The notes under the pieces: generated by a model
What the model was told of the DNA's origin: nothing
The model's database searches: none
Seen by the model: only the letters and a program-made list of their open reading frames with translations
DNA from: JAAYAY01 sp964429355
GTDB lineage: Bacteria > Planctomycetota > Planctomycetia > Pirellulales > Thermoguttaceae
Length of the DNA: 6,063 nucleotides
Direction: 5' to 3'
Assembly: GCA_964429355.1 (NCBI GenBank)
Contig: CAYSCH010000496.1
Coordinates: 1-6,063, forward strand
Program-made: the position numbers and the translations under genes
In this document: positions 4,667-6,063 of the stretch, one piece after another
Position numbering within the stretch: the first letter of the stretch is position 1
Layout: each line of letters starts with the position of its first letter

Positions 4667-4965
4667 ATGAACCTGGGGCTGGAAGGGCTGGAAATCGTCG
4701 GCAGTGAATCGCACGGTGATTACCGGGAACGCCTCGACCCGGCAACCGGCGGGACGATCGCCCACCGCGTGTTCCGGCTTGGTCCCCCAGGGTTTCAGCC
4801 GCCCAGTGCCGCACCACAGGACGACTCGCAGTCACGGAGAATCTGGAGTCAGGGCAACGGCAACACGCTTATCTTCGAGAGAGCACCGGGAGCGGCGAGT
4901 GCTGGACGGCGATGGGGGAATTGATGAGAATCTGGGGATCGATACCTGCAGATCTTCACACCTAA
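4667..4965 (+). pseudogene. Possible small hypothetical gene with a frameshift near 4877-4884
   Basis: ATG 4667, 13 bases after the preceding stop, opens an 85-residue frame ending at TGA 4922-4924. Its first 70 or so residues (for example GLEIVGSESHGDYRERLDP and GNGNTLIFE) have the codon bias of a real gene in this GC-rich half of the window. The last part turns into an Arg/Ala/Gly-rich shadow-like string. At a GAGAGAGC run (4877-4884), moving to another frame gives GSGECWTAMGELMRIWG and SIPADLHT, ending at TAA 4963-4965, which reads much more like protein. Loss of one GA from the run would join the two. I infer one damaged or mis-sequenced gene. There is no Shine-Dalgarno sequence, signal peptide or recognisable family. 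The plain alternative is non-coding spacer before the hydrolase gene. Confidence 0.35.
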
Positions 4966-4983
4966 TTGAACTGAAGACTTGCC

Positions 4984-6006
4984 ATGCTTACGACTGGTTT
5001 CGCCGCAGGCCGGGCGCTGCCCACCAGAGGCGGCCGCCTGGCGAGCGGGCTCTGGATGGCCCTTGTTGCAGGGGTCGTTCTATGCGGATCCGTTTTTGCC
5101 CAGGTGCCCTCGGAGGGCAACATCAATATCACGGCGCCCACCGGCGGAGGCAAACAGTTCTGGACGGATCGGTTCGTCCATCACGGCTGGCGGATCCAGC
5201 AAAACGTTTACACGGGCCACTACCGGCTCCTTGACGACAAGGACTTTCGCCGGGCCTGGGGAACCTACGACGAGTGCCGACGGGCATTCGAAGGGTTTCG
5301 GACCAGCAGCCAACTGCCGCCGGTTCGCGGCAAGGTGGTTGTCACGCTCCATGGGCTCGGCCGGACCCGTCAGTCAATGGCGGGTATCGGCAGCTACCTG
5401 GCCGAGGAAGGGAAGTTCACCTGGATCAACGTTACCTATGCGAGCACGCGTGATACGATCGACGCCCACGCGGGGGCTCTGGCCGACATTGTGAATCAGT
5501 TCACCGAAGCGGAAGAGATCAACTTTGTCGCCCACAGTATGGGGAACCTCGTCATTCGCCGCTACCTGGCCAACCGAGCCCAGGCCGGGCCGCAAGAGCA
5601 GGGCCCGCCGCTGGGCCGGATCGTGATGCTGGCGCCGCCCAACCAGGGCGCTCAGTTGGCCGAGAAACTCCACAACAACAAGCTGTTCCAGCTAATCTAC
5701 GGACTGAGCGGCAGCCAACTTTCGGGGAGCTGGAGCGAGATCGAACGACGATTGGCCGTTCCCTCCTGCCCCTTCGGAATTCTTGCCGGCGGGCGGGGAG
5801 AGGGGGGGATGAACAACCCGGTGATCGAAGGCGACGACGACTTTGTCGTGACGGTTGACGAAACGCGTCTGGCCGGAGCGGCCGGTTTTCTGATCGTCCC
5901 CGAGTTGCACACGTTCTTCATGGACGATCCAATGGTACGGGAGTGCACGCTCCGATTTCTCCAGCACGGCTACTTCGTATCGGAGCAGGCCCGCAGCCCG
6001 CAGTGA
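4984..6006 (+). CDS. Secreted alpha/beta hydrolase, lipase/esterase type (340 aa)
   Basis: The protein starts with a long signal peptide: a basic n-region (residues 1-20), a hydrophobic core (23-34) and a likely cleavage after SVFA (residue 39). The hydrolase fold follows. The oxyanion segment VVVTLHGLGR lies at 118-127. The nucleophile elbow FVAHSMGN (181-188) makes Ser185 the likely nucleophile; it reads A-x-S-x-G where the commonest form is G-x-S-x-G. An APPNQGAQLAE segment (217-227) is typical of triacylglycerol-lipase and PGAP1-like enzymes. The acid is probably one of Asp284-286 in EGDDDFVVTVDETRL, and His309 in ELHTFFMDDP completes the triad. Expected activity is ester hydrolysis, on lipids or other acyl esters, outside the cytoplasm; the substrate is unknown. 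ATG 4984 has no strong Shine-Dalgarno sequence, but the next in-frame ATG (5056) would leave the signal peptide without a basic n-region. The gene looks complete and ends in TGA. Confidence 0.9.
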   Translation: MLTTGFAAGRALPTRGGRLASGLWMALVAGVVLCGSVFAQVPSEGNINITAPTGGGKQFWTDRFVHHGWRIQQNVYTGHYRLLDDKDFRRAWGTYDECRRAFEGFRTSSQLPPVRGKVVVTLHGLGRTRQSMAGIGSYLAEEGKFTWINVTYASTRDTIDAHAGALADIVNQFTEAEEINFVAHSMGNLVIRRYLANRAQAGPQEQGPPLGRIVMLAPPNQGAQLAEKLHNNKLFQLIYGLSGSQLSGSWSEIERRLAVPSCPFGILAGGRGEGGMNNPVIEGDDDFVVTVDETRLAGAAGFLIVPELHTFFMDDPMVRECTLRFLQHGYFVSEQARSPQ

Positions 6007-6063
6007 CCTATTAGAGCCGCTAACAAAACCACCGGCTGTGCACATCCATGCCCGTGGGAAACT

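Noticed and set aside
4704..5494. Long open frames overlapping the start of the hydrolase gene (4704-5234 and 4979-5494)
   Set aside because: They are shadow frames of the GC-rich hydrolase gene, Arg/Ser/Pro-rich and without motifs, whereas the hydrolase frame has a signal peptide and catalytic triad.
6015..6037. AGCCG...CGGCT as a terminator of the hydrolase gene
   Set aside because: The stem is only five base pairs with a 13-base loop and no following T-run, so it is too weak to call.
1..6063. CRISPR array, tRNA, rRNA, intact insertion sequence or known defence operon
   Set aside because: I looked for regularly spaced direct repeats, tRNA-like cloverleaf arms with CCA ends, and transposase, nuclease or helicase motifs, and saw none that could be supported.

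Overview
The window looks like a piece of a planctomycete (Planctomycetota, probably Pirellulales-like) draft genome. The basis is family content: a split DUF1559-type protein that begins with the RFSLRSLL membrane-anchor motif common in planctomycetes, the C-terminus of a planctomycete-style leucine-rich-repeat protein, and secreted or membrane proteins of unknown function. No species can be named. A run of ten N (681-690) marks an assembly gap, so the sequence is a scaffold. Every gene I accept is on the + strand.

Layout. Positions 1-206 hold a small two-helix membrane protein, possibly the end of a longer one. Positions 207-680 have no convincing gene, only hairpin-forming GGGGACAC/CCTGTCC motifs that look like degenerate repetitive extragenic palindromes. 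Positions 691-952 hold the 3' end of a leucine-rich-repeat gene broken by a 20-base tandem duplication. Positions 970-1746 hold a DUF1559-type gene cut in two by one in-frame TGA. Positions 1747-1979 are mostly empty, with a 40-codon frame of uncertain status. Positions 1980-2372 encode a 130-residue soluble acidic protein. Positions 2476-2769 and 2905-3402 encode two unrelated small membrane proteins; the second is preceded by a strong inverted repeat. Positions 3446-3682 are the 3' remnant of a metzincin zinc protease with an intact zinc site but no N-terminal part. Positions 3703-4653 encode a secreted protein with a beta-sandwich-like N-terminal half and a helical-repeat C-terminal half. 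Positions 4667-4965 hold a possible small frameshifted gene. Positions 4984-6006 encode a secreted alpha/beta hydrolase of the lipase type with a recognisable catalytic triad.

The genes do not form an obvious pathway. The clearest theme is decay: several consecutive genes are each damaged by one simple event (duplication, nonsense change, 5' deletion, possible dinucleotide slip). Either this is a degenerating accessory region or part of it reflects assembly error near the gap. Sampled lines suggest lower GC in the left half (32 of 60 bases at 1021-1080) than in the hydrolase gene (38 of 60 at 5101-5160). I found no CRISPR array, tRNA, rRNA, complete transposase or recognisable defence system, and no strong case for a new multi-gene system.
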